Shown here piece after piece: positions 1-6,350 of a stretch of 11,613 nt of DNA. Position numbers and translations under genes: made by a program. Below the pieces are notes generated by a model that ran no database searches, was not told the origin of the DNA, and saw only the letters and a program-made list of their open reading frames with translations. Source of the DNA: an archaeon (GTDB taxonomy: Archaea > Nanobdellota > Nanobdellia > SCGC-AAA011-G17 > GW2011-AR17). Every line of letters begins with the position of its first letter. Positions within the stretch are counted from its first letter, which is position 1. Location of the stretch: NCBI GenBank assembly GCA_023245975.1, contig JAHFJF010000016.1, positions 1 through 11,613 on the forward strand, read 5' to 3'.

Positions 1-21
1 GACGGCGACTCTTTCCGACAT
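1..21 (-). CDS. Possible 5' end of a leftward gene, cut by the window edge
   Basis: Seven codons (MSERVAV) begin with an ATG at 21 on the minus strand and run off the left end. No function can be read from so little. The reason to believe it is the promoter: a TATA-like TTTAAATA (45-52, minus strand) is centred about 27 nt upstream of this ATG, the same spacing seen before most other first genes in the window. That would give a leaderless transcript divergent from the prepilin peptidase gene. A rightward reading frame ending at 91 is the alternative, but it has no supporting signal. Confidence 0.35.
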
Positions 22-44
22 AAAAGGCAGTTCCCTGACAGCTT

Positions 45-52
45 TATTTAAA
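45..52 (-). promoter_or_regulatory. TATA box of the leftward gene at 21
   Basis: On the minus strand the sequence reads TTTAAATA, followed about 27 nt later by the ATG at 21. The spacing fits an archaeal TBP/TFB promoter with transcription starting at or next to the start codon. Confidence 0.45.
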
Positions 53-93
53 CCTTCTGAAAGCTGGATTTTAGGAAAAATACCAAGCTAAAG

Positions 94-102
94 TTTTTTA
101 TA
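94..102 (+). promoter_or_regulatory. TATA box of the prepilin peptidase gene
   Basis: TTTTTTATA is centred about 27 nt before the ATG at 126 but only about 10 nt before the ATG at 108. With normal archaeal spacing (start site about 25 nt downstream) the mRNA would begin near 124. This excludes the upstream ATG and favours a leaderless start at 126. Confidence 0.5.
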
Positions 103-125
103 CTGCCATGCCTAATTTAATATCA

Positions 126-977
126 ATGATTTTAGCGGATATTATTCTTGCATCGATTGGGGTTTTTGCTTTGTTAATCGCATCGTTGACTGACTTAAAA
201 AAGAAAGAAGTCCCTGATTGGCTTAATTTTTCCGTAATTGCTGCCGCCTTAGGAATAAGACTGATACATGCTGTAGCTTATTCTGACTATAAATATTTTC
301 TTTATGGAGTAATAGGCTTTGTGACAATGTTCTCTCTAGGAATGATACTTTATTACGGAAGATTATGGGGCGGAGGAGATACAAAATTATTGATGGGGCT
401 AGGGGCACTATTCGGTACATCACCTTTCTTCTATCAATCAAAATACCCCTTCCTGGCCATGCTATTAATGAATATAATAATCGTGGGATCATTCTATTCA
501 TTAGGCTATGCGATAATCCTTTTCTTCAGGAATAGAAAACGAGCAATACTTGAAATGAGGCATCAGGCAAAAAGGATGAAGTTCGCCAGGCTATTTTATT
601 TACTAGCATCAATAACAGCCATGGCATTATCTATCATTTTCAAAAATAATTTCTCAAAAATACTCTCATTAACATTGGCAGGGTTTTTATTATTCTATAT
701 ACATTTGTTAATTTTCATCAGATCCATAGAGAAAGTGGGAATGTATAAGGCAGTTCCAGTATCACAATTGACAGAAGGGGATTGGGTGGCAGAAGATATA
801 ATATCACATGGCAAGCTAATCTGCAGCAAGAAAGGGCTTGGATTAGAAAAGAATCAGATTTATGCAATAAAAAGAGCAGGAATCAAGAAAGTAATTGTCA
901 AAGAGGGTGTTGCCTTTGTGCCGTCTTTCTTTATCGGACTTGTTTCAACTCTAGCCTTTGGCTCATTCCTATTTTAA
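126..977 (+). CDS. Archaeal type IV prepilin/prearchaellin peptidase (A24 family)
   Basis: This is a polytopic membrane aspartyl protease that removes the short class III signal peptide of pilin- or archaellin-like proteins on the cytoplasmic side. Counting from the ATG at 126, the first catalytic aspartate is Asp23 (SLTDLKKKEVPDW). The second is Asp85 in the GGGD motif of a GxGD protease (GGGDTKLLMGLGALFG). Their spacing matches the FlaK/EppA-type arrangement. Several hydrophobic helices fill residues 1-200. A soluble segment follows (about 207-262, containing LTEGDW and GLEKNQIYAIKRAGIKKVIV), then a last hydrophobic helix, so the protein is longer than minimal FlaK. An ATG at 108 is in frame, but the TATA box at 94-102 favours 126. 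No pilin gene is visible nearby, so the substrate is unknown. Confidence 0.85.
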   Translation: MILADIILASIGVFALLIASLTDLKKKEVPDWLNFSVIAAALGIRLIHAVAYSDYKYFLYGVIGFVTMFSLGMILYYGRLWGGGDTKLLMGLGALFGTSPFFYQSKYPFLAMLLMNIIIVGSFYSLGYAIILFFRNRKRAILEMRHQAKRMKFARLFYLLASITAMALSIIFKNNFSKILSLTLAGFLLFYIHLLIFIRSIEKVGMYKAVPVSQLTEGDWVAEDIISHGKLICSKKGLGLEKNQIYAIKRAGIKKVIVKEGVAFVPSFFIGLVSTLAFGSFLF

Positions 978-979
978 TA
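972..979 (+). promoter_or_regulatory. Possible TATA box before the PAC2-family gene
   Basis: TTTTAATA overlaps the stop codon of the prepilin peptidase gene and is centred about 23 nt before the ATG at 999. That is a little closer than the 26-29 nt seen elsewhere. It may be an independent promoter; otherwise the two genes are co-transcribed across a 21-nt gap. Confidence 0.3.
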
Positions 980-998
980 TTAACATTGCAATACCATA

Positions 999-1739
999 AT
1001 GCATAAAAAGGTGGCTCATATCACTAATACTATGGAGATAAAGCTAAGCTCAAAGCCTAAAAGCCCAATAGTAATAGAAGGCTTTCCCGGAATAGGGCTT
1101 ATCGGCACAATAACAACAGAATTTTTAATAAAGCACCTAAATGCAAAACCAATTGGATTCATATGGTCAGAAGAATTACTGCCAATTGCTGCTGTACATG
1201 ACTCCAAAATAGTACAGCCATTGGAGGTATATTATGCAGAAAAAGAGAACATAGTTATCATACATGCATTAAGCGATGTGCGCGGTCTTGAATGGAAGAT
1301 ATCACAAGCTGTAAAAGATTTATGCAAGATGCTAAATGCAAAAGAAGTCATAAGCATAGAAGGCATCATGTCAAGAGAGGCAACAAACAATGCCTTTTTC
1401 ATAACTTCAGACCAGAAAAAGAGAAAGTTATTCGAGAAGCTGAACATAAACCCATTAAAAGAGGGAATCATAATTGGCGTAACAGCTGCTTTAATGCTTA
1501 AAGATTCTGATGTAAATACTACTGGCGTGTTCGTTGAGACACATACAAAGATGCCTGATTCAAAGTCTGCTGCAAGAGTAATAGAAGTCTTAGATGGCTA
1601 TCTTAACTTAAAAGTTGATTTCAAGCCATTATTGGCGGCTGCTGAGGAGTTTGAAAAGAAATTGAAAGAGCTGATTGATCAGACAAAGCAGACCATAGAA
1701 CACAAAAAAGACGATAAAACCCTGAATTATATGGGTTAA
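999..1739 (+). CDS. PAC2-family (proteasome assembly chaperone type) protein
   Basis: The protein carries the family's hallmark N-terminal stretch (PIVIEGFPGIGLIG, about residues 24-37), followed by TTEFLIKHLNAKPIGFIWSE. A central alpha/beta fold like that of archaeal COG2047/DUF75 proteins follows. Archaeal members include the PbaA/PbaB proteins, which bind the 20S proteasome or assist its assembly; the exact role here is inferred from the family. The last 40 residues (FKPLLAAAEEFEKKLKELIDQT onward) are charged and helical. The chain ends in Tyr-Met-Gly, resembling but not matching the strict HbYX proteasome-docking tail. Residue 12 is a second Met (1032) that lines up better with the usual family start; 999 is kept because of the nearby TATA-like sequence. 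No proteasome subunit is encoded in the window. Confidence 0.8.
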   Translation: MHKKVAHITNTMEIKLSSKPKSPIVIEGFPGIGLIGTITTEFLIKHLNAKPIGFIWSEELLPIAAVHDSKIVQPLEVYYAEKENIVIIHALSDVRGLEWKISQAVKDLCKMLNAKEVISIEGIMSREATNNAFFITSDQKKRKLFEKLNINPLKEGIIIGVTAALMLKDSDVNTTGVFVETHTKMPDSKSAARVIEVLDGYLNLKVDFKPLLAAAEEFEKKLKELIDQTKQTIEHKKDDKTLNYMG

Positions 1740-1754
1740 AATTCTCAGGAAAGC

Positions 1755-1762
1755 TATTTAAA
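1755..1762 (+). promoter_or_regulatory. TATA box of the radical SAM gene
   Basis: TATTTAAA, preceded by a purine-rich BRE-like AAAGC, is centred about 27 nt upstream of the ATG at 1786. This predicts a leaderless mRNA. Confidence 0.6.
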
Positions 1763-1785
1763 CAGACTCTTTTCAAGACTCTTTT

Positions 1786-3114
1786 ATGGAATTCCCGCTC
1801 ATAGAGAAAAAATGGAATAAAAACAACCATAGCATGGACATTGTCTATCCTAACAAGTACTATGGCGGAGTCTATTGCCTTGGGCCATTGATAGTTTATA
1901 ATATTGTAAATTCTATGGAGAATTGGAATTGCAACCGTGTTTTCCTTGACAAAGGAAGCATATCCTCAAAATTAATAGGATTCACATTGCAATATGAGCT
2001 TGATTATTATAATGTGCTGAAAATGCTAAAGAATGCCGGAATTCCTGCAGATAAAAGTATGAGAAAGGAGATTGTATTTGCTGGAGGACCATGCATCAGC
2101 ACAAACCCATACACGCTTTCAGATTATTTTGATTTTGCCATGCTTGGCGATGTTGAAGAGACATTGCCGCAAGTGCTTAGAATATTTGAATCTTCCAAGT
2201 CAAAAGAAGATTTCCTAAAAAACATCGCAGACATAAAAGGTGTTTTCGTATATGGAATTACCAGCAATCCAGATTATGCACGAGTAACTGATTTCAATAA
2301 TGCACCATATCCATTGTATCAGCCTTTTGAACAGGAATTAGACGGGAACTTTGTTTTCGGAAAAACATTCATGCTCGAAGTAGAAAGGGGTTGCATATTC
2401 AAATGCAGGTTCTGCTCATTGCCACAGCTAAGCAACACAACTGGGTTCAGAAGCATGGAAAAAATAAAAGAAATTATCGATACAGGCTTAGAATTGAATA
2501 ATAGGAATCATGTTTCAATATATGCACCTTCATTCATACATCCTGAACGAAATAAAATAATGAAGTATCTCCTTGAGAAAAAAGTTACTTTCACCGTACC
2601 TGCAATAAAGATAGAAAGAATTGACTATGAATTCCTATCATTAGTAAAGGCTGGCGGGACTAGGTCAATAACCTTAGCTCCCGAATGCAACGAAGAATTA
2701 AGATCCTCTGTTGGGAAGTATTATTCGGATGAAAAATTATTCGAGATTGTAAAGATGGCAGAAGATATTGGCTTTGAAGGAATAAAATATTATTTTTTGA
2801 TTGGATTGCCACAACAGACTGACAATGATATAGAAAAAATGGCAACCCTTGCTTTATCACTTAAATCTAAGTTCAAAGGAAAGACGTATTTTTCCATAAA
2901 TCCCTTAGTTGCAAAATCAAGGACCAGTTTCGAAGGCATACAATTCGACAGAAAGATAATTAATCATCAGGCCAAGTTGCTAACATCCCTGATGAAAAAG
3001 AACAAAGTCAAAATAAAGCCGATAAATGTTTCAACCTCGTTCACAGAATGGAAACTTTCAAATGCTCTTTCTTTTTCAAAACCAAGAGCCGACCATCTGC
3101 ATAACGATGCCTGA
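1786..3114 (+). CDS. Radical SAM protein with N-terminal B12-binding-like domain
   Basis: A 442-residue protein of the COG1032 type. Residues 15-130 resemble a Rossmann-like B12-binding-type domain (LIGFTLQYELDYYNVLKML, then IVFAGGPC and DYFDFAMLGDVEETLP). I see no DxHxxG cobalamin-ligand motif, so cobalamin binding is doubtful. The radical SAM core begins at ERGCIFKCRFC: Cys203, Cys207 and Cys210 form CxxxCxxC, which ligates the [4Fe-4S] cluster that cleaves S-adenosylmethionine. The GLPQQTDNDIEKM segment (about residues 341-353) is typical of this family's barrel. The substrate cannot be predicted; some relatives modify RNA or lipids and many are uncharacterised. The 3' end overlaps the convergent lipid-kinase gene by 39 bp. 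The start is fixed by the TATA box at 1755-1762. Confidence 0.85.
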   Translation: MEFPLIEKKWNKNNHSMDIVYPNKYYGGVYCLGPLIVYNIVNSMENWNCNRVFLDKGSISSKLIGFTLQYELDYYNVLKMLKNAGIPADKSMRKEIVFAGGPCISTNPYTLSDYFDFAMLGDVEETLPQVLRIFESSKSKEDFLKNIADIKGVFVYGITSNPDYARVTDFNNAPYPLYQPFEQELDGNFVFGKTFMLEVERGCIFKCRFCSLPQLSNTTGFRSMEKIKEIIDTGLELNNRNHVSIYAPSFIHPERNKIMKYLLEKKVTFTVPAIKIERIDYEFLSLVKAGGTRSITLAPECNEELRSSVGKYYSDEKLFEIVKMAEDIGFEGIKYYFLIGLPQQTDNDIEKMATLALSLKSKFKGKTYFSINPLVAKSRTSFEGIQFDRKIINHQAKLLTSLMKKNKVKIKPINVSTSFTEWKLSNALSFSKPRADHLHNDA

Positions 3115-3657
3115 TACTATTGGAATCAGCAGATTATCATCTATAATAAACCCCTTGACTCTTAGCTCTATAGCTTCTATTAGCATTGATATTGATGCAC
3201 CAAAAAAAGCCATGGAAGGGTTGACAAATACAAAGGCACCGAAAAAACCAAAAAAAATACCTGACATGGTGCCAACAAAAGTCTTCGCACCAAATCTCTT
3301 CCTTCCATACTGTTTGCCAATTATATGTGAGAATGAATCCCCTAGGGCCAATATCATGATAGATGCCAAGGCGATATTGAACGAGAAGAGATAAAGCGCC
3401 AATGTACAGCCAAAGACATAATAAAATGCGCCCTCCCCTGGGAATTTTACATCTTTCCTGTCAAAAACTTCTAGCAGCCAAGTTATAAAAGGCAATTTCC
3501 ATTTTAGGCTAATCATTGATAATATCCCACCAATAACCAAGGTTAATACCAATAATCGGTGCGTTAATAAACCAAGTACAAGAAGCAAGACGATTATAAC
3601 CCCCAGAAAAAGATGGAATAATTGCCGATTAAACTCCTTATTATCAAGCTTCTTCAT
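3076..3657 (-). CDS. SEC59/dolichol kinase-family CTP-dependent lipid kinase
   Basis: A 193-residue polytopic membrane protein. It has the family signatures of the dolichol kinase/phytol kinase/CTP-dependent diacylglycerol kinase group (COG0170). These are NRQLFHLFLG at the N terminus (residues 10-19), FPGEGAFYYVFGC (72-84), ALGDSFSHIIGKQYGRKRF (104-122) and KTFVGTMSG (125-133). A late acidic pair, DDNLLIPI (173-180), completes the set. Members phosphorylate polyprenols or related isoprenoid alcohols with CTP. In archaea they are expected to act on dolichol or to salvage prenols for lipid or glycan-carrier synthesis; the exact substrate is inferred. The frame stays open to an ATG at 3747. The TATA box at 3683-3690 lies inside that extension and is spaced for initiation at 3657, so the shorter start is preferred. 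It overlaps the radical SAM gene tail-to-tail. Confidence 0.78.
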   Translation of the reverse strand: MKKLDNKEFNRQLFHLFLGVIIVLLLVLGLLTHRLLVLTLVIGGILSMISLKWKLPFITWLLEVFDRKDVKFPGEGAFYYVFGCTLALYLFSFNIALASIMILALGDSFSHIIGKQYGRKRFGAKTFVGTMSGIFFGFFGAFVFVNPSMAFFGASISMLIEAIELRVKGFIIDDNLLIPIVSGIVMQMVGSWF

Positions 3658-3682
3658 TAAAAGATAATAGATTAGCAGCCAA

Positions 3683-3690
3683 TTTTTATA
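3683..3690 (-). promoter_or_regulatory. TATA box of the SEC59-type kinase gene
   Basis: TATAAAAA on the minus strand is centred about 29 nt before the ATG at 3657. It decides the start of this gene and is back-to-back with the RNase P subunit promoter. Confidence 0.6.
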
Positions 3691-3707
3691 CTTAATGAAT
3701 GCAAACC

Positions 3708-3715
3708 AATAAATA
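3708..3715 (+). promoter_or_regulatory. TATA box of the RNase P subunit gene
   Basis: AATAAATA, preceded by GCAAACC, is centred about 27 nt before the ATG at 3739. It predicts a leaderless mRNA divergent from the lipid kinase gene. Confidence 0.55.
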
Positions 3716-3738
3716 GATTTGATGCAATTAATTAAAAC

Positions 3739-4062
3739 ATGAAACACAAAAGGGATCAGGAGAAGATCAGATTACTAGCCATAGAGAGAATAAAACACCT
3801 TTTTTATTCTGCATCTGTAGCAGGAAATGAAAGTGCACTTGCAAAAAGGTATGTAACATTAGCAAGAAAAATAGCAATGAAATCCAACATTCGATTGCCA
3901 TCGGAATTAAAAAGGAAATTCTGCGGGCATTGCAATTCTTTCTTCAATAGCAAAAACTCAAGAATAAGGACTCGGGACGGAAAATTAATCTCCTACTGCC
4001 TTGAATGCAAAAAATTCTCCAGAATACCACTTGCTAAAAAAAGAAAAATTAGTTCTTCTTAA
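3739..4062 (+). CDS. RNase P protein subunit Rpp21/Rpr2 family
   Basis: A 107-residue basic protein matching the small zinc-binding RNase P subunit (Rpp21/Rpr2/Rnp4, COG2023). The N-terminal helices (residues 1-50, with KIRLLAIERIKHLFYSAS and KRYVTLARKIAMKSNIRLP) are those that pair with the Rpp29 partner in characterised archaeal enzymes. The zinc ribbon uses Cys62/Cys65 (CGHC) and Cys87/Cys90 (CLEC). With the RNase P RNA and the other archaeal subunits it removes 5' leaders from tRNA precursors, which would include the tRNA-Leu encoded at 5442-5527. The 3' end is rich in lysine codons whose opposite strand supplies a T-tract just after the convergent rpoN stop codon. The two genes overlap by 14 bp. 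Confidence 0.88.
   Translation: MKHKRDQEKIRLLAIERIKHLFYSASVAGNESALAKRYVTLARKIAMKSNIRLPSELKRKFCGHCNSFFNSKNSRIRTRDGKLISYCLECKKFSRIPLAKKRKISSS
4036..4048 (-). terminator. T-tract terminator of the uS13-to-rpoN operon
   Basis: Immediately after the rpoN stop codon (4049-4051) the minus strand reads five T, one C and seven T. U-rich tracts at gene ends are the usual archaeal terminators. The tract is contained in lysine/arginine codons of the convergent RNase P subunit gene. Confidence 0.5.
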
Positions 4063-4246
4063 ACTTGGCTATATCTTCTATCATATCAATATGTCCAAGG
4101 AATTGCGCACGGCAGCAGTACCTATCCAAACCCAGGCTGTCCATTACCTTTTGCCTGTCCTCGCCTTTAGCCATTCTTGCATGCAGCTCTTCCCACAAAT
4201 GCGCTATTGGCTTCCCGCAACTGAAACATCTTATTGGTACTAGCAT
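4049..4246 (-). CDS. rpoN: DNA-directed RNA polymerase subunit Rpo10 (RpoN/Rpb10)
   Basis: A 65-residue zinc protein of the archaeal RNA polymerase core, equivalent to eukaryotic Rpb10, sitting with Rpo3 and Rpo11 in the assembly platform. The start is MLVPIRCFSCGKPI. Zinc ligands are Cys7 and Cys10 (CFSC) plus the unusual adjacent pair Cys44-Cys45 (RYCCR) that defines the family. The frame is open further upstream into the uS9 gene, but the family starts at this Met. An AGGTGA Shine-Dalgarno-like sequence overlapping the uS9 stop codon precedes it. This is the last gene of the operon. The rpoK, enolase and uS2 genes that often follow in other archaea are not here; a convergent RNase P subunit gene begins instead. 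Confidence 0.95.
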   Translation of the reverse strand: MLVPIRCFSCGKPIAHLWEELHARMAKGEDRQKVMDSLGLDRYCCRAQFLGHIDMIEDIAKFKKN

Positions 4247-4253
4247 TTTTTCT

Positions 4254-4658
4254 TCACCTGTACGATTTCTGCCTCTTTGCTCTTGCCTTTGAATCATTCG
4301 GCTTGTGAGGCTCGTTCCTTCTTACGTCTGCGACAAGCAGCTGCCTGTCATAATCAAGGAAACTCTGCCTTAAAGATTTTGAACCTGTAAACTCTACCAA
4401 TCCACGGGCAATCGCCAACCTTGCAGCGTCTGCTCCGGAAGACCAGCCACCTGACCTTACCTTAACATCAATATTGACCTTAGAAGCTGCATCGCCAGCA
4501 AGCATCAAGGGCTCCATTATTCTCATCCTTGCAACCATTGGCTGGTAATCTTCAAGCTTCATGTGATTTATCCTCACAATGCCTTTTCCAGACTTTACTG
4601 TAGCCCTTGCAACTGATTGCTTTCTTCTTCCTGATGTTGTAACAATTTCCTTCGCCAT
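4254..4658 (-). CDS. rps9: 30S ribosomal protein uS9
   Basis: A 134-residue uS9 with the family N terminus (TTSGRRKQSVARATVKSGKG, residues 7-26) and the internal GGWSSGADAARLAIARGL segment (about 85-102). The extended basic C-terminal tail ends in KSYR; in ribosome structures it reaches towards P-site tRNA. Its ATG follows the uL13 stop codon directly (TAAATG), with a GGTG sequence inside the last uL13 codons as a possible ribosome-binding site. Length and gene order (uL13, uS9, rpoN) are standard for archaea. Confidence 0.97.
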   Translation of the reverse strand: MAKEIVTTSGRRKQSVARATVKSGKGIVRINHMKLEDYQPMVARMRIMEPLMLAGDAASKVNIDVKVRSGGWSSGADAARLAIARGLVEFTGSKSLRQSFLDYDRQLLVADVRRNEPHKPNDSKARAKRQKSYR

Positions 4659-5069
4659 TTAAGCACCGAGAAGCCTTGACAGTTCGCCGAGTGTTATATA
4701 CTTTTTGGTTTGCAATCTCGACTTGTCAGCTTCATTTACCTTAACAGTTTCCTTCCCTACAAGACCCTCTGGAGTACCAATATGGCACTTAACTCTCTTG
4801 AAAGCTAAAAGGCCTTTCTCTTGCCTGAATGGAAGCATGCCCCTGATTGTCCTTCTTACTATTAAGTTTGCCTCTTTAGGAAAATTTGGTCCGTGAAATG
4901 GACTTCCTCTTTCCCTCTTCTGCTGATAATTAACTAAGACCTGCTTTCTGCTGCCTGTAACAATTGCCTTTTCACAATTAACAATGTCAATATTCTCACC
5001 AAGCTGTGCTGTCCTAGCTACGAAGCTTGCCAAACGACCTAGTATCATTCCATCTGCATTTATTATCAT
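4659..5069 (-). CDS. rpl13: 50S ribosomal protein uL13
   Basis: A 136-residue uL13 of archaeal type. It opens with INADGMILGRLASFVA and contains EKAIVTGSRKQVL and a central RGSPFHGPNFPKEANLIVRR segment. RTIRGMLPFRQEKGLLAFKR (about residues 73-92) is also characteristic. It is a 23S rRNA-binding assembly protein of the large subunit. The gene overlaps the eL18 stop by 4 nt (ATGA), suggesting translational coupling. A GTGAGG sequence about 8 nt before the ATG can serve as Shine-Dalgarno. Confidence 0.97.
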   Translation of the reverse strand: MIINADGMILGRLASFVARTAQLGENIDIVNCEKAIVTGSRKQVLVNYQQKRERGSPFHGPNFPKEANLIVRRTIRGMLPFRQEKGLLAFKRVKCHIGTPEGLVGKETVKVNEADKSRLQTKKYITLGELSRLLGA

Positions 5070-5422
5070 GCTAAAATCCTCACTTTCTTTCCCTTGGGAT
5101 TTTCTTTTGCCAATTGCGATATGCTTATGGCATGGCCATGCTTTGAAATTTTCTCTTTTGCCTTTGTAGAAAATGATAATGCTGCAACAGTTACTTTATG
5201 ATTTAGCTCACCATTTGAAAGAACCTTTCCTGGAACAACAACTGTCTCATCAGCTTCGCTGCTTTCATTTATCGTTGATAGACTGACTTCGCATCTTTTC
5301 CTTGTGGACCTTGACAATTCATATTCAACACGCTTCCAAAAATCGCTATTCTTGCCTAACTTCCCAACTACCATAATCAAATTCTGTGTTACCGTACTTG
5401 TCGGCCCTGTTCGTTTTACCAT
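5066..5422 (-). CDS. rpl18e: 50S ribosomal protein eL18
   Basis: A 118-residue eL18, a protein shared by archaea and eukaryotes but absent from bacteria. Recognisable parts are the N-terminal RTGPTS and the FWKRVEYELSRSTRKRCEVSLSTI core. VVPGKVLSNGELNHKVTVAALSFS (about residues 62-85) and HGHAISISQLAKENPKGKKVRIL at the C terminus complete it. The gene begins only 19 nt after the 3' end of tRNA-Leu, so its mRNA 5' end may be produced by tRNA 3' processing. No strong Shine-Dalgarno is visible in the 19-nt spacer, only GAGAAG. Confidence 0.96.
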   Translation of the reverse strand: MVKRTGPTSTVTQNLIMVVGKLGKNSDFWKRVEYELSRSTRKRCEVSLSTINESSEADETVVVPGKVLSNGELNHKVTVAALSFSTKAKEKISKHGHAISISQLAKENPKGKKVRILA

Positions 5423-5441
5423 TTTCTTCTCTTACTTTGAA

Positions 5442-5527
5442 TGCGGGAGGCAGGATTTGAACCTGCGAACCCACTAAGGGACAAGGCCCTCAACCTTGCG
5501 CAGTTGACCAGACTGTGCCACCCCCGC
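5442..5527 (-). tRNA. tRNA-Leu, anticodon GAG
   Basis: An 86-nt class II tRNA. The acceptor GCGGGGG pairs with CTCCCGC (one G-T wobble), with discriminator A and no encoded CCA. The D-arm region contains CTGGTCAA. The anticodon stem CAAGG/CCTTG holds loop TTGAGGG, giving anticodon GAG at 5489-5491 (reads CUC/CUU). The long variable arm (CCC TTAGT GGG) is what defines leucine and serine tRNAs. The T arm is GCAGG TTCAAAT CCTGC. No intron is seen. It sits between rpoD and eL18, a placement known from other archaeal ribosomal operons. A TATA box about 30 nt upstream suggests it also has its own promoter. Confidence 0.97.
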
Positions 5528-5553
5528 AAAGGTTTGTCATTTGCAGTCGAATG

Positions 5554-5561
5554 TTTATTAA
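5554..5561 (-). promoter_or_regulatory. Internal TATA box before tRNA-Leu
   Basis: TTAATAAA on the minus strand lies just downstream of the rpoD stop codon and is centred about 30 nt before the mature 5' end of the tRNA. This predicts a start about 4 nt upstream of the tRNA. It could drive the tRNA and the eL18-uL13-uS9-rpoN part of the operon separately from the uS13 promoter. Confidence 0.5.
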
Positions 5562-5566
5562 CTTAA

Positions 5567-6349
5567 CTACTTGAGGTCCTTTATTTCTGCTTCAAGCTCA
5601 TCAAGTTCTTCATCGAGCACTTCAATTGCCCTTGACATTAGCTCTTTAACGCTTAGCTGCCCCCAGCTTTCAATAGTCACTACATAATCTGTGCTGCTCA
5701 TCTCAACTTCCACAGCATCAGGATGATCCTCTACCAATGAAAGTGCAAAATCAGTCTTTGAGTAATCTGAAAGAGCAAGCTTTTTGCCATCTGACTCAAG
5801 GACCTTGTTGCTTTCTTCTACCAGTTTCTTTGCCTCTTTTGCATCCTTAACCTTGAATTTAGGAACACTTGTATAAAACATAAGCCCTGGAACAAATTTT
5901 GCATGCACCTTGCCAGTGCCGAGAATTGCCTTTGCCTCAAACTTAAGCGTCTGGCCTTCTAGCAATTTTGTTATTGGAGTATTTGGGAACATCGGCTTTA
6001 CTGCAGGATCCTTGGATTTAAGGTCAGATGCGTAAACTGTGCATGGCCCTGCCTTGTTCAAAGTAAGATCCAATGTGCATCTTGCACATCCTTCTCCCTT
6101 GCATTTGCATTTATCCCTGACAAAATAAGATTCTAAATCTGTTGTCAATGAAACAAGACCTAATCTCAAAGCAATTTGCTCATCATACATCGCAGATCCA
6201 TTCTCCATGAATTTTACTTCATCAATTGCCATTACCGGCACCCTGTTAGTGATTATCCTTCTTAGTGTGTTCAAGTATGTGTGGTCTGTATTCTCGAATA
6301 GGAAAATACCTCTCAGCTTGTCCTGTTTTAAAGATTTAACTTCAGCCAT
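5567..6349 (-). CDS. rpoD: DNA-directed RNA polymerase subunit Rpo3 (RpoD/Rpb3)
   Basis: A 260-residue subunit homologous to bacterial alpha N-terminal domain and eukaryotic Rpb3, which pairs with Rpo11 to start polymerase assembly. The dimerisation region is near the N terminus (ENTDHTYLNTLRRIITNRVPVMAIDEV, residues 19-45). Cys81, Cys83, Cys88 and Cys91 form CxCx4CxxC, like the zinc loop of Rpb3. The later insertion region (about residues 150-210) has no cysteines, so the [Fe-S] ferredoxin-like domain of some archaeal Rpo3 proteins is absent. The frame is open to 6430, but MAEVKSLKQDK at 6349 is the natural start. It lies 1 nt after the uS11 stop, preceded by a good GGAGAG ribosome-binding site inside the uS11 tail. 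Confidence 0.96.
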   Translation of the reverse strand: MAEVKSLKQDKLRGIFLFENTDHTYLNTLRRIITNRVPVMAIDEVKFMENGSAMYDEQIALRLGLVSLTTDLESYFVRDKCKCKGEGCARCTLDLTLNKAGPCTVYASDLKSKDPAVKPMFPNTPITKLLEGQTLKFEAKAILGTGKVHAKFVPGLMFYTSVPKFKVKDAKEAKKLVEESNKVLESDGKKLALSDYSKTDFALSLVEDHPDAVEVEMSSTDYVVTIESWGQLSVKELMSRAIEVLDEELDELEAEIKDLK

Positions 6350-6350
6350 T

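Noticed and set aside
2..91. Rightward open frame of 30 codons entering from the left edge
   Set aside because: It has no start in the window and no recognisable protein. The region is better explained by a leftward promoter (45-52) and the prepilin peptidase promoter (94-102).
3026..3394. 122-codon plus-strand frame opposite the SEC59-type kinase
   Set aside because: It is the antisense of a conserved membrane protein gene and begins inside the radical SAM gene. No promoter or homologous motif was seen.
3658..3747. 30-residue N-terminal extension of the SEC59-type kinase
   Set aside because: A well-spaced TATA box for the 3657 start lies inside it, and it would run across the RNase P subunit promoter and start codon.
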